64,000 bases of DNA from Selenomonas sp. AE3005 (GTDB lineage: Bacteria; Bacillota; Negativicutes; Selenomonadales; Selenomonadaceae). Of the stretch, positions 41,039-49,935 are shown in pieces. Under the pieces are notes generated by a model, which worked only from the letters and a program-made list of their open reading frames with translations, searched no databases and was not told the DNA's origin. Made by a program: the position numbers and the translations under genes. Each line of letters opens with the position of its first letter. Position 1 is the first letter of the stretch. Location of the stretch: positions 124,001 through 188,000 of the forward strand of contig NZ_JMME01000006.1 in NCBI RefSeq assembly GCF_000686945.1, read 5' to 3'.

Positions 41039-41410
41039 ATGCGAAGGTTACATGTGTTGAAAGTGTTCTGGCTGGCTGTACTGATGATGGTAGCTGCGGC
41101 TGGAACCGCGATGGCCGGGAGTCAGGATTTTAATCTGGTAAATGGCACAGGCCGTGCGATTACGCAGATTTATCTGAGTCCGTCGCATTCGTCCGACTGG
41201 ATTTATCAGGACGAATTGGGGCCGACGGATGTGTTATATCCTGGCCAGTCACTTTTTTTGAAGTTTTCTCCACGTGACAATGTGCAATACTGGGATATAA
41301 AAGTCATCTATGAGGACAGCAAAGAAGATTACTGGTATAATCTGGATTTGTACCGCATTTTTACCATTACCATCAGACCGGGAGGCACGGTAAGTATTGA
41401 GAGTACCTGA
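41039..41410 (+). CDS. Small secreted protein, unknown function
   Basis: A 123-residue protein with a classic signal peptide (about 1-25, AAGTAMAG cleavage). The mature part is about 98 residues: DFNLVNGTGRAITQIYLSPS, then aromatic-rich repeats of beta strands (DWIYQDELG, WDIKVIYED, YWYNLDLYRIFTITI). It has the look of a small beta-sandwich in the periplasm or outside the cell. ATG 41039 follows AAAAGGAGGAG. A cre-like site lies upstream. I do not recognise the family. Confidence 0.78.
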   Translation: MRRLHVLKVFWLAVLMMVAAAGTAMAGSQDFNLVNGTGRAITQIYLSPSHSSDWIYQDELGPTDVLYPGQSLFLKFSPRDNVQYWDIKVIYEDSKEDYWYNLDLYRIFTITIRPGGTVSIEST

Positions 41411-41530
41411 TTCCGGCATCGGGCAATAAACAGGAACTTAGATGTGATATCTCGGAAGGATATGTCCCCCGGCTCTGCAGCAGGGGGACATATATCTCCC
41501 GTCCCGTGTGACGTGGAGCTGGTCCCTGGG

Positions 41531-41586
41531 GAAAAACGCCAAGAGGCAGTTTGGCCTGCGGCAAAACTGGCATAACGGCGTTACAA
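41531..41586 (+). repeat. Hairpin repeat unit, diverged copy D
   Basis: Begins GAAAAACGCC and ends CGGCGTTACA; inner hairpin AGTTTGGCC/GGCAAAACT has one mismatch. The preceding 41455-41515 also resembles the first half of the 140-bp element (TATGTCCCCC...GGGGGACATAT hairpin). It lies directly before the cstA ribosome site. Confidence 0.7.
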
Positions 41587-41603
41587 TGATGAGGTGAAAA
41601 CAA

Positions 41604-43025
41604 ATGGTAACATTTTTGGTTGCTTTGTGTGCTTTGATTGGCGGTTATTTTATCTATGGTAAAATCGTAGACAATGTGTTTGGCCCCACTGATGCCAAGA
41701 CACCGGCACTCGTGCATAATGACGGCGTGGACTATATTCCCCTGCCGACATGGAAGGTATTTTTGATTCAATTATTAAATATCGCTGGCTTAGGTCCTAT
41801 TTTTGGCGCTTTGGGTGGTGCGATTTGGGGGCCGAGCGTTTATCTCTGGATTGTCTTTGGTACTATTTTTGCCGGGGCTGTCCATGACTATCTGTCGGGT
41901 ATGATTTCCTTGCGCGAGGATGGCAAGAGTATCTCGGAGGTAGTTGGTCATCACATGGGTGGTACCATGCTGATGATTATGCGTGTGTTCTCGGTTGTAC
42001 TGCTGGTATTAGTTGGTACGGTATTCATGACCGGGCCGGCCGGCTTGCTGGCAAAACTTACCGGTGTGGCGGTAACAGTGGTACTGCCCTGTGTTTTGGG
42101 TTACTATTTCCTGGCAACGCTTTTGCCGATTGATAAACTCATTGCCCGTTTCTATCCGATTTTCGGTATCTGCCTTATCGTCATGGCTTTGGGTATCATG
42201 GGCGGTATGCTCTTTGGCGTGGGCGGCCACACCATGCCGGAACTGACGCTGCAGAATCTCCATCCGGCCGGGCCGGAAAAAATGCCTATCTGGCCGTTGA
42301 TGTTCATTACGGTGGCCTGCGGTGCAATCTCCGGTTTCCATTCCACGCAGTCTCCGATTATGGCCCGCTGCTTGAAAGATGAGCGCCTGGGCCGTCCGGT
42401 ATTCTACGGCGCTATGGTTTCTGAAGGCATTATTGCACTTATTTGGGCGGCTGCTGGTGTGACTTTCTATGATGGTACGGGCGGACTGGCTGCGGCTATG
42501 AAAGCCGGTGGTGCCGGTACGGTTGTATACGATATCTGCGTAGGCTTTATGGGCACGGGCGTTGGTGCTGTACTGGCTATGCTGGGCGTTATTGCCTGCC
42601 CGATTACGTCCGGTGATACGGCTTTCCGTTCTGCCCGTTTGACGCTGGCTGACTGGTTTGGTGTCAATCAGGACCAGGCTGCCAAGCGCCTGATGTTTGC
42701 TGTGCCCCTGCTGGCTGTAGGCGGCATTCTGTCGCAGATGGATTTCAACATTATTTGGCGTTATTTCTCCTGGACGAATCAGACGCTGGCGATGATTGTC
42801 CTTTGGACGGGTGCAGTTTACCTCTATCGTACGAAGAAAACGTCCGGAGCCTGGAAGATTCCCTTTGTTCCGGCGACGTTTATGTCGGCCGTTTCCTGCA
42901 CGTATATTCTGCAGGCACCGGAAGGGCTGCAGCTCTCCACGGCTATTTCCTATCCTGTCGGCATTGCTTTTGCTGTGCTGTGCGTAGGCCTGTACTATAA
43001 GGCTACTTTTGGCAGCAAGGCGTAA
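41604..43025 (+). CDS. cstA: Carbon starvation protein A (CstA) family peptide or pyruvate transporter
   Basis: A 473-residue membrane protein with about 13 helices. The first residues VTFLVALCALIGGYFIYGK, the IAGLGPIFGALGG segment and GAVHDYLSGM are diagnostic. E. coli CstA is about 700 residues; this is the short form common in Firmicutes and delta-proteobacteria. CstA proteins import peptides or pyruvate under starvation. ATG 41604 follows TGATGAGGTG. The uxaC gene begins 31 bases after the stop. Confidence 0.93.
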   Translation: MVTFLVALCALIGGYFIYGKIVDNVFGPTDAKTPALVHNDGVDYIPLPTWKVFLIQLLNIAGLGPIFGALGGAIWGPSVYLWIVFGTIFAGAVHDYLSGMISLREDGKSISEVVGHHMGGTMLMIMRVFSVVLLVLVGTVFMTGPAGLLAKLTGVAVTVVLPCVLGYYFLATLLPIDKLIARFYPIFGICLIVMALGIMGGMLFGVGGHTMPELTLQNLHPAGPEKMPIWPLMFITVACGAISGFHSTQSPIMARCLKDERLGRPVFYGAMVSEGIIALIWAAAGVTFYDGTGGLAAAMKAGGAGTVVYDICVGFMGTGVGAVLAMLGVIACPITSGDTAFRSARLTLADWFGVNQDQAAKRLMFAVPLLAVGGILSQMDFNIIWRYFSWTNQTLAMIVLWTGAVYLYRTKKTSGAWKIPFVPATFMSAVSCTYILQAPEGLQLSTAISYPVGIAFAVLCVGLYYKATFGSKA

Positions 43026-43056
43026 GAAGTGTAAGGGCGTTGTGGGAGGTTAGATT

Positions 43057-44469
43057 ATGAAAGCTTTTATGGACGAAGATTTTCTGTTGCAAACAGATAC
43101 GGCACGGCATCTTTACCATGAACATGCCGCCCTTATGCCGATATATGACTATCATTGTCATATCAATCCCCGGGAGATTGCGGAAAACCGTGAGTTTCGC
43201 AATATTGCCCAGGCCTGGCTGGGCTCAGATACCTACAAGTGGCGCTTGCTGCGCAGCAACGGGGTGGATGAGGGCTGTGTGTCCGGCAGCGATGTTTCTT
43301 CACGGGAAAAATTCCAATACTTTGCGGAAAGCCTGTCCCGGGCTATTGGCAATCCCCTGTATCACTGGACACATTTGGAGCTGAAACGTTACTTTGACTG
43401 TGACCTGGTGCTCAACGGGGAAAATGCGGAAAAGATTTGGGATATCTGCAATGAACGCTTGCTGAGCGCGGAAATGCGCGCGCAGGGCATTATCAAGCAG
43501 TCCAATGTTCAAGTTATCTGTACCACGGACGACCCGGCCTCTGACCTGAAATGGCATAAAAAGATTCAGCAGGAGGGAACATGTCCGGCCAAGGTGCTGC
43601 CCACCTTCCGTGCTGACAGTCTGCTGAATATCGAAGTGGACGGCTGGGATACTTACATGCGTTACGAGCTGGGGGAATCTGCCGGCATGGACGATATCTC
43701 CACCATGCAGGATATTCGTGACGCGGTTGTCAAGCGTCTGGATTATTTTGCCAGCCAGGGCTGTCAGATTGCTGACCAGTCCCTGCCTTATATGGCCTAT
43801 GTTCCGGCCCGAGAATTTGAACTCGATGATGTGGTCGGCAAGGTCATCAATGGCAAAGGCCAGCCCTCCAAGGAGGCCATGGAGCAGTATAAGACAGCAA
43901 TGCTTATGTTCTTAGGTGAGGAATACGCCCGCCGGGGCTGGACCATGCAGCTGCACTATTCGGCCCTGCGTGATACGAATTCGACACGGCTGGCCTCTTT
44001 GGGGACTGACAGTGGCTTTGACGCTGTTGATACGCATAACTGCGCCCCGGGCCTGGCTAAGTTCCTCGATGCGCTGGATAAGGCCGGCTGCCTGCCCAAG
44101 ACTATTATCTGCTCGCTGAATCCGGCGGATAATATCGTTATCGCATCGCTTTTGCCTTCGTTTACCGGCTCAGAGGTACTGGGCAAGGTGCAGCAGGGCG
44201 CGGCCTGGTGGTTCAACAACAACAAGGCCGGCATAGAGGCACAGCTGGCGACGTTGGCCAGTGTTTCCGTGCTGGGCAATACCATCGGCGCGCCGACGGA
44301 TTCCCGGTCGCTGCTCTCTTACTCACGTCATGAGTACTACCGCCGTATTTTGTGCAATTTCATTGGCAATATGGTGGAAAATGGTGAGTATCCTGCCGAT
44401 ATGAAGACGCTGGGAAAATTAGTGGAAGATATCAGCTACAACAATGCTTGCCGCTATTTTGCATTTTAA
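43057..44469 (+). CDS. uxaC: Glucuronate (uronate) isomerase
   Basis: Converts D-glucuronate to D-fructuronate and D-galacturonate to D-tagaturonate, the first step of hexuronate use. A 470-residue amidohydrolase-superfamily protein. DYHCHINPREIAENREF near residue 30 (metal-binding HxH), STRLASLGTDSGFDAVDTH in the middle and the C-terminal RHEYYRRILCNFIG are family hallmarks. ATG 43057 after GGGAGGT. No other uronate genes adjoin. Probably co-transcribed with the following YbjN-like gene. Confidence 0.96.
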   Translation: MKAFMDEDFLLQTDTARHLYHEHAALMPIYDYHCHINPREIAENREFRNIAQAWLGSDTYKWRLLRSNGVDEGCVSGSDVSSREKFQYFAESLSRAIGNPLYHWTHLELKRYFDCDLVLNGENAEKIWDICNERLLSAEMRAQGIIKQSNVQVICTTDDPASDLKWHKKIQQEGTCPAKVLPTFRADSLLNIEVDGWDTYMRYELGESAGMDDISTMQDIRDAVVKRLDYFASQGCQIADQSLPYMAYVPAREFELDDVVGKVINGKGQPSKEAMEQYKTAMLMFLGEEYARRGWTMQLHYSALRDTNSTRLASLGTDSGFDAVDTHNCAPGLAKFLDALDKAGCLPKTIICSLNPADNIVIASLLPSFTGSEVLGKVQQGAAWWFNNNKAGIEAQLATLASVSVLGNTIGAPTDSRSLLSYSRHEYYRRILCNFIGNMVENGEYPADMKTLGKLVEDISYNNACRYFAF

Positions 44470-44490
44470 TTACAGAAGAGGATTTTGACT

Positions 44491-44952
44491 ATGCCGAAGA
44501 AAACAACGAAGAAAAGTGTGGAAAGCAATGAAAAGGCTGTCCGGTTTCAGGAGTTTTTGATTGAGAACAACATCAATGTGTTCAGCACAGAGTCCATGGA
44601 CGATGATTACGCTACGGTGCTGTTCCGTTCCCGGATTGAAACCCGGGGACAGATTCTGCCGATGGCCATACTCATTGATACGAGTATTTTCACGGTTATC
44701 CGCACGCAGATAATCAGCGGCCTGCCGGAGGACAAACAAGTCCGTATCAAGGAATATCTCAATGAATTAAATTCCCGCTACAAGAGCTTTAAGTATTATT
44801 TACATAAGGACGGCAAGGTTTATCTGGACATCTGCCTGCCGTTTGTAGATGATACGTTTGACAGCAAGATGATACAGCTGATGCTCAGCGTGCTTGTCCA
44901 GCACTTGGAAGATGTGTACGATGAGTTTATGGGACAGGTTTGGGGAAAATAA
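44491..44952 (+). CDS. YbjN-like protein
   Basis: A 153-residue soluble protein. The pattern (ILPMAILIDTSIFTVIRTQ, then YLDICLPFVDDTFDSKMI, ending with VLVQHLEDVYDEFM) resembles the YbjN / type III secretion chaperone-like fold. Such proteins bind partners, without enzymatic activity known. Start ATG 44491 (a TTG two codons upstream is less likely) behind AGAAGAGGA. Follows uxaC by 21 bases. Function unknown. Confidence 0.65.
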   Translation: MPKKTTKKSVESNEKAVRFQEFLIENNINVFSTESMDDDYATVLFRSRIETRGQILPMAILIDTSIFTVIRTQIISGLPEDKQVRIKEYLNELNSRYKSFKYYLHKDGKVYLDICLPFVDDTFDSKMIQLMLSVLVQHLEDVYDEFMGQVWGK

Positions 44953-44966
44953 ATAACAAATAGTCG

Positions 44967-45008
44967 AAAGCTCGTGGCAATATTTTCTTGCATTGCCACG
45001 GGCTTTTT
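44967..45008 (+). terminator. Terminator of the uxaC-ybjN-like unit
   Basis: AAAGCTCGTGGCAAT/ATTGCCACGGGCTTT stem with one wobble, then a T run. Confidence 0.85.
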
Positions 45009-45058
45009 ACTATGATATATGGGAAAGCTTGAATTGTGGGAATGGAGGCCGAAACAGA

Positions 45059-45835
45059 TTGCTGGAGGAATTGAAATTTTCTTTAGAGGAAATGAACTTA
45101 CAAGTTGATATAGAGGTACGGGAGCGGCAGCTCTATTACAAGGTGTCCCAAGGGGAGGGCAAAGGGGATTTTGCCCTGCTCGAGGGGGGGCGCCGTTGGC
45201 TGCGGCGTTTGGAAAAGCTGCACCTTAGCGCCTGGCGGGCCAGCTATCAGCCACCGGTGCCGCCGGCCGTCCACAGCCTGTGGCGGTTGTATTTTAAGGA
45301 TTCCAAGCTCGGTTCGCGCCGGATTGTGGGGGATAATGCTCATCCCGGCAGCTGGGCGGCGTTTATCGATTTGCTGAATGAGATTCCCGGTGTGGAAATA
45401 CATCGGGTTCGGCAGCTCGAGCAGGTGGCGTTAATCCTGCATGATACCATCGAAAATCCTGGCGGCAGCATTTATCTGCCTAAGCAGAAAAAAATCGGAC
45501 TGACAGAAAAGCTGATTATCAACCGGGGAAAACATATTCTGGTGTTTACCCGGCATAAGCAGGGCTTGGGGACGGAACGTCACGCATTTGATTCCGTGCG
45601 CAATGTGCCGCTGCTGTTGGAGCGTATCGGGGAGCATGCTGCTGAATGGAAGGTGCAGCAGGATGGTGTTACCGATGATTTCCTGCCCCGGGTGGAATGG
45701 AAACTGAGCTGGCGTGATGGTTCTGAAGACAAGGGGAGCTATACGCTGCGTGGTGAAGCCATGCCCGATGAATGGAAGGCTTTTATGGAAGAAATCGAAC
45801 GCTTTACCGGTAATGTGCGTGGCCGTATTTTTTAA
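45059..45835 (+). CDS. Hypothetical protein, 258 residues
   Basis: I recognise no family. The start is set at TTG 45059 because GGAGG lies 10 bases before it; the frame is open further upstream (to 44993) but would enter the terminator. The protein is Trp- and Arg-rich, without signal peptide or membrane helix. A distinct stretch IYLPKQKKIGLTEKLIINRGKHILVFTRHKQGLGTERHAFDSV spans about residues 130-172. It could be a scaffold or nucleic-acid binder. The next gene is on the same strand 88 bases on. Confidence 0.6.
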   Translation: MLEELKFSLEEMNLQVDIEVRERQLYYKVSQGEGKGDFALLEGGRRWLRRLEKLHLSAWRASYQPPVPPAVHSLWRLYFKDSKLGSRRIVGDNAHPGSWAAFIDLLNEIPGVEIHRVRQLEQVALILHDTIENPGGSIYLPKQKKIGLTEKLIINRGKHILVFTRHKQGLGTERHAFDSVRNVPLLLERIGEHAAEWKVQQDGVTDDFLPRVEWKLSWRDGSEDKGSYTLRGEAMPDEWKAFMEEIERFTGNVRGRIF

Positions 45836-45923
45836 TTTTTGCCGTGAGGCCTGTGGCAGGATTTTTTTAGCATGCTGTCGAAAATGAGGTTAGATGTAAG
45901 CGCGAAAGATAGGGGGAGAGCGT

Positions 45924-46295
45924 ATGTCAGAACCTATTCAGACAGGACACCGGGTTTATCGTGGCGGCAATAAAATGGAAATGGAAATGCTCACGGTAAA
46001 ACCGTTTTATGTGGCAACTCCGGGCTCAGACCTGACACAGGAGGAGATGGAGGCAGAGGCCTTGGCGGAGGAAAAAAAACGGCAGCGGAAACTGTCCTCG
46101 GCTGCTGAGGAACCGGCGGCAGAACCAGACGGTGAGCCCGTGGAAGAATCAGCCGGCGAGCCTGGGGAAGAAGAGGAATGGCCGGCGGCAGACGAAGGTT
46201 CTCCTGAGGATATCGCAGCCCGCATTGCCGGCGACCGTACAAAAAATCAGGCTGATATTTTGGAACTGGCCAAAAGTCAGCTTAATGATGGCTGA
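45924..46295 (+). CDS. Small acidic Glu/Ala-rich protein
   Basis: A 123-residue protein with a short conserved-looking start (MSEPIQTGHRVYRGGNKMEME) and a low-complexity acidic core (EEPAAEPDGEPVEES...EEEEWPA), ending in a helix (NQADILELAKSQLNDG). No signal peptide. ATG 45924 follows GGGGGAG. It lies 38 bases before the carbonic-anhydrase gene. Function unknown; disorder is likely in the middle. Confidence 0.6.
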   Translation: MSEPIQTGHRVYRGGNKMEMEMLTVKPFYVATPGSDLTQEEMEAEALAEEKKRQRKLSSAAEEPAAEPDGEPVEESAGEPGEEEEWPAADEGSPEDIAARIAGDRTKNQADILELAKSQLNDG

Positions 46296-46333
46296 TATAT
46301 TTTATCTTACTTAGGTTACTTAGGAGGATGTTC

Positions 46334-46894
46334 ATGTATACGCTAAATAGTGATGTTTTTCAGGGAATTCGTCCGCAGATTCATGAGGAGGCCTTTGTCG
46401 CTCCGCAGGTGTTCCTGGCTGGTGATGTTCGTGTCGGCAAGTATTCCAGCCTGTGGCCCGGTGTGGTGGCCAGAGGTGATGTGAATTACATTCAGGTGGG
46501 CGAATGTTCCAATGTGCAGGATTTGACCTGCCTGCATGTGGCTGATGAACATCCCTGCATTATTGGCGACTATGTGACCATCGGCCATAGTGCGGTTATT
46601 CATGGCTGTGAGATTGAGGACCATGTACTGGTCGGCATGAACGCCACGGTGCTGTCGGGCGCAAAAATAGGCCGCGGTTCCGTGATTGCGGCCGGGGCCC
46701 TGGTAAAGGAAAATGAAGTTATTCCGCCGAATTCGTTGGTGGTAGGTGTGCCGGGCAAGGTTATTCGCACTCATGACAGAATTGATGTCATCCATGCCCA
46801 GGCCATCAAGTACAAATGTGAATGGGCAATTGGCTACGGGGCCAAGCCGGATATCGGCGGCGAGATTTATCACGGCGAAAAGATTTTGGATTAA
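46334..46894 (+). CDS. Gamma-class carbonic anhydrase family protein
   Basis: A 186-residue left-handed parallel beta-helix protein. Hexapeptide repeats (VFLAGDVRVGKYSSLWPGVVARGDVNYIQVGE) and metal-site histidines in LHVADEHP, IGHSAVIHGC fit the CamH/YrdA/PaaY-like branch. Members may hydrate CO2 or act as acyl-carrier related scaffolds. The start is ATG 46334 rather than 46328, because the AGGAGG box abuts the first. Converges with the YigZ gene. Confidence 0.92.
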   Translation: MYTLNSDVFQGIRPQIHEEAFVAPQVFLAGDVRVGKYSSLWPGVVARGDVNYIQVGECSNVQDLTCLHVADEHPCIIGDYVTIGHSAVIHGCEIEDHVLVGMNATVLSGAKIGRGSVIAAGALVKENEVIPPNSLVVGVPGKVIRTHDRIDVIHAQAIKYKCEWAIGYGAKPDIGGEIYHGEKILD

Positions 46895-47535
46895 ATATTT
46901 ACCGGCAGGGCGATGAGTTTCTCAGCGCCCTGTTTTATTTTGGCCCGGCCGGCGGTGAGATTGGTGAGGTCTGCGGTGACGGACTCGGCGTCGGCCGGCG
47001 GTACCAGCAGGTTTAAGGTTACATTATCGCTGTAGTCTGCCTCAGCACTGCGGATATTATTTTGCCGCTGATAGTGTTCGCAGGCGGCCAGCAGGTCATA
47101 GTCAATGGTGACGGCCAGCTCGGCAAAGGGCGTCATTTCCAGAACGGTGGCGGCGGCAATGCCGCAGACAGCGGCATGGGAGTAAGCGCGGATAAGGCCG
47201 CCGGCACCCAGTTTTATTCCGCCAAAGTAACGGGTTACCACCACGACAATGTTGGTGAGCCCGTTTTTTTTGATGGCCTCCAAAATAGGATTGCCGGCAG
47301 TGCCGCCGGGCTCGCCATCGTCATTGGACTTTTGCTGGGCACTGTTTTCGCCGAGCACATAGGCCGAACAGTTGTGCCGGGCATCGAAGTAGCGCTTTTT
47401 CATCGCCTGAATAAATTCCCGGGCGGCGTCTTCGGACTCGACATGGGCCAGATGGGTGATGAATTTTGATTTCTGTATTTCATAGAGGGTTTCGATACGG
47501 TCGTCTTGTTCTTTAATCGTGCGGTAGGTATGCAT
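46891..47535 (-). CDS. YigZ/IMPACT family protein
   Basis: A 214-residue protein with the IMPACT N-terminal domain. The signature is spread over about 25-110: KSKFITHLAHVESEDAAREFI, then DARHNCSAYVLG, then SDDGEPGGTAGNPIL, followed by VVVTRYFGGIKLGAGGLIRAYS. A C-terminal DUF1949-type domain follows. Function uncertain; may act in translation or ribosome surveillance. It overlaps the end of the carbonic-anhydrase gene by 4 bases, tail to tail. ATG 47535 with GGAGGCC upstream. Confidence 0.93.
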   Translation of the reverse strand: MHTYRTIKEQDDRIETLYEIQKSKFITHLAHVESEDAAREFIQAMKKRYFDARHNCSAYVLGENSAQQKSNDDGEPGGTAGNPILEAIKKNGLTNIVVVVTRYFGGIKLGAGGLIRAYSHAAVCGIAAATVLEMTPFAELAVTIDYDLLAACEHYQRQNNIRSAEADYSDNVTLNLLVPPADAESVTADLTNLTAGRAKIKQGAEKLIALPVNI

Positions 47536-47730
47536 AAGGCCTCCTGCTTTGGTGCAAATTTTTCATCTAACATTATACCATGAGAAAAAGATACTGATGA
47601 TAAAATTTTATATGGTAATTGCCGGAGTTTTGTAGTATTCTTAACGTAATGAATTGAAGCGCCGCGGATGGCAGAGGCTATACAAATCACAAACAGGCAG
47701 CGGTGCTGGGAAGGTTGTGTTAATAAGGTC

Positions 47731-49098
47731 ATGAACGAAACGAAAATGAACAGAGGGCTGAAAAACAGGCATCTGCAGTTGATTTCCTTAGGAGGAGTCA
47801 TCGGCAGCGGCTATTTCCTCGGAACAGGGTATGTCCTGGAGCAGGCAGGACCGGCCGCAGTGCTGGCGTATCTGCTCGGTGGGCTTATTGTCCTGTGTGT
47901 TATGTTGTGCCTGGCGGAGCTGGCCGTAGAAAAACCTATTTCCGGTTCCTTTGTCACCTATGCCCGGGAGCATATTTCTCCAACCTGGGCTTGTGGTGTG
48001 GGCTGGGCCTATTGGGTTACATGGGTGGCCTATGTTCCTTCAGAAATGATTGCCGCAGGCATCATTATGAATCTTTTTTTGCCGGCAGTGAGCCAGTTGT
48101 GGTGGGCGGTGTTCTTCAGCCTGCTGGTGACCTGCATAAATCTGTTTCATGTCGATAAGTTCGGTGAGAGTGAATCCTGGCTGGCGTTGATAAAAATCAT
48201 CGCGCTGGTGGCCTTTAGTATAGTAGCCGGGCTGATTTGCCTGGGCGTCATCGGTGAGCAGGGCTTTATTGGTACCAGCGTACTGCTGGGCAGCGGCGGT
48301 TTCGCCCCCAACGGTTACTGGTCCATTGTGCTGACGATGGTCATTATTCTGGTAAACTTTCAGGGTACGGAAATCATCGGCCTGGCGGCTGGTGAGTGTG
48401 AGAATCCGGCCAAAAGTATTCCCGTGGCCGTGCGCAATGTCACCTGGCGTATCATCGCGCTTTACATTATTCCGATTTCCCTGCTGGTTTCTATTTTGCC
48501 ATGGGATAAGGCCAGTCTGGAAGAAAGCGTCTTTGCGGCGGCTGTCAACCAGTATGGCTTTACGGGCTTTGGGGCGTTCTTTGCGTTTGTCATTCTGACA
48601 GCTGCAATTTCCTGTTCCAACTCCGGCCTGTACGGCGCAGCCCGGGCTATGCACGCCCTGGCTAAAATGGATATGGCGCCCAAGAGTCTGGGCGGCCTGA
48701 ATAAAAATGGTATGCCCTCCCGGGCCATCTGGATTTCCATTTGTGCCTGCTGGGCGGTTATCATGCTCTATGCGTTCAATCCCGATTCGGTGATATATAC
48801 GTATCTGTTGGCAGTGTCGGGCTTTACGGGCGCGATTGCCTGGATTTCCATCTGCTGGAGTCAGTACCGCAGCCGCAAGGCTATGATTGCTGACGGTACG
48901 GCGGACAAGCTGCAGTATAAGACGCCGCTGTTCCCTTATGTGACGCTGTTCGGCATTTGGTCGCAGGTTATCTGTCTGGTGATTATGGCGTTTACGCCTG
49001 ACTTGCGGGAGGCGTTCTTTACAGGTGTGCCCCTGCTGATTGCCCCGATGGTTTGGTATAAATTAAGGGCGAAAAGGCGCGCCGCGCTGGCCCGTTAA
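47731..49098 (+). CDS. Amino acid permease (APC family)
   Basis: A 455-residue, 12-helix transporter. The opening NRGLKNRHLQLISLGGVIGSGYFLGTGYVLEQAGPAAVLAYLLGG across residues 6-50 is the hallmark of the proline-specific/lysine-type AAT branch of APC permeases. GTEIIGLAAGECENPAKSIPVAVR follows near 215. ATG 47731 was chosen by family alignment; the frame is open 21 codons upstream. Monocistronic with terminator at 49119. Substrate not defined (basic, aromatic or neutral amino acids are possible). Confidence 0.92.
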   Translation: MNETKMNRGLKNRHLQLISLGGVIGSGYFLGTGYVLEQAGPAAVLAYLLGGLIVLCVMLCLAELAVEKPISGSFVTYAREHISPTWACGVGWAYWVTWVAYVPSEMIAAGIIMNLFLPAVSQLWWAVFFSLLVTCINLFHVDKFGESESWLALIKIIALVAFSIVAGLICLGVIGEQGFIGTSVLLGSGGFAPNGYWSIVLTMVIILVNFQGTEIIGLAAGECENPAKSIPVAVRNVTWRIIALYIIPISLLVSILPWDKASLEESVFAAAVNQYGFTGFGAFFAFVILTAAISCSNSGLYGAARAMHALAKMDMAPKSLGGLNKNGMPSRAIWISICACWAVIMLYAFNPDSVIYTYLLAVSGFTGAIAWISICWSQYRSRKAMIADGTADKLQYKTPLFPYVTLFGIWSQVICLVIMAFTPDLREAFFTGVPLLIAPMVWYKLRAKRRAALAR

Positions 49099-49118
49099 CA
49101 ATACTTAGATAAATAATT

Positions 49119-49186
49119 AAGTCCGGTATATCCTTTCACAGGCGCTTGGTGTCAAGCCGTTTAGAAAAGATATACCGGACTTTTTG
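49119..49186. terminator. Bidirectional terminator with nested hairpin
   Basis: Outer arms AAGTCCGGTATATC/GATATACCGGACTT enclose a second small hairpin (GGCGCTTG/CAAGCCG). T run follows; the element lies between convergent genes. Confidence 0.85.
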
Positions 49187-49189
49187 TTT

Positions 49190-49849
49190 TTACTTGTTGT
49201 CTTCTTTGGGGATATCCAGATATTGACGGATAGCGGAGATTTCCCGGGCTGTATAGAGGCCTACCGGTGATTCGCGAATCATGATGGTTTGGAGCATTTT
49301 GCTCTGCTCAGCCTGATTGTCGGTCTTGAGATTGGCCGGGTCGGCGGCGGTTCTGGTCAGGGCAATCGTGCGGTACTGAGCCTCGGCGTAAGCGTTGGTT
49401 TTATTCATGACCTCCGTCAGCAGGTCATAGCAGACATCATTCAGGGCGATGGGCGGCGCATGCAGGGCAATGCGGTCCCGGAGGTTCTGGCTGTCCTGGT
49501 CCAGCTGCTTTAGGCGGACGAAAGTCGTCTGAATGCTGATCTGGTCTTCTTTGAAGTTCTCGATGATATGGTGATACCACTGCCAGTTGCGGTCGAGCTC
49601 CTCAAGGTTGCGCTGATAATCTGCATACCAGGCGGCAAAAATCTGCTGTTGCTGCTGAAGTTCATACAGTTCCTGCTCAGTTATGGGAGCAGGTTTCGTT
49701 TCCTGAGGAACGGGCCAGAATTTATAGGCGATTCCCCCGGCGATGAGCAAGGTCAGACAAAAGCAGGCAAATATTTTTTTATTGGGCAGCCAGCGGTACA
49801 GCAGTCCTAACAGAATTAGTCCGAGGACGGCGAGAATGTATAAAAGCAT
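49190..49849 (-). CDS. Hypothetical membrane-anchored protein
   Basis: A 219-residue protein. Two hydrophobic segments at the N terminus (about 1-18 and 24-42) are followed by a long soluble helical region rich in Gln, Glu and Tyr (LYELQQQQQIFAAWYADYQRNLEELDRNWQWYHHIIENF and so on), probably coiled coil. Start ATG 49849, behind GCGGAGGC. No known family. It may be an envelope protein. MoaC gene lies upstream on the same strand, 87 bases away. Confidence 0.65.
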   Translation of the reverse strand: MLLYILAVLGLILLGLLYRWLPNKKIFACFCLTLLIAGGIAYKFWPVPQETKPAPITEQELYELQQQQQIFAAWYADYQRNLEELDRNWQWYHHIIENFKEDQISIQTTFVRLKQLDQDSQNLRDRIALHAPPIALNDVCYDLLTEVMNKTNAYAEAQYRTIALTRTAADPANLKTDNQAEQSKMLQTIMIRESPVGLYTAREISAIRQYLDIPKEDNK

Positions 49850-49935
49850 GGTGAAAGCCTCCGCATTATAAATAGTATTATTATTGTAGCATAGGCACAT
49901 CAGGTGGTAAAGACTACACGGCTATGCTGGGAGGA

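Noticed and set aside
41411-41603. Riboswitch upstream of cstA
   Set aside because: The structured segment belongs to the repeat family also found behind unrelated genes, so it is not a specific leader.
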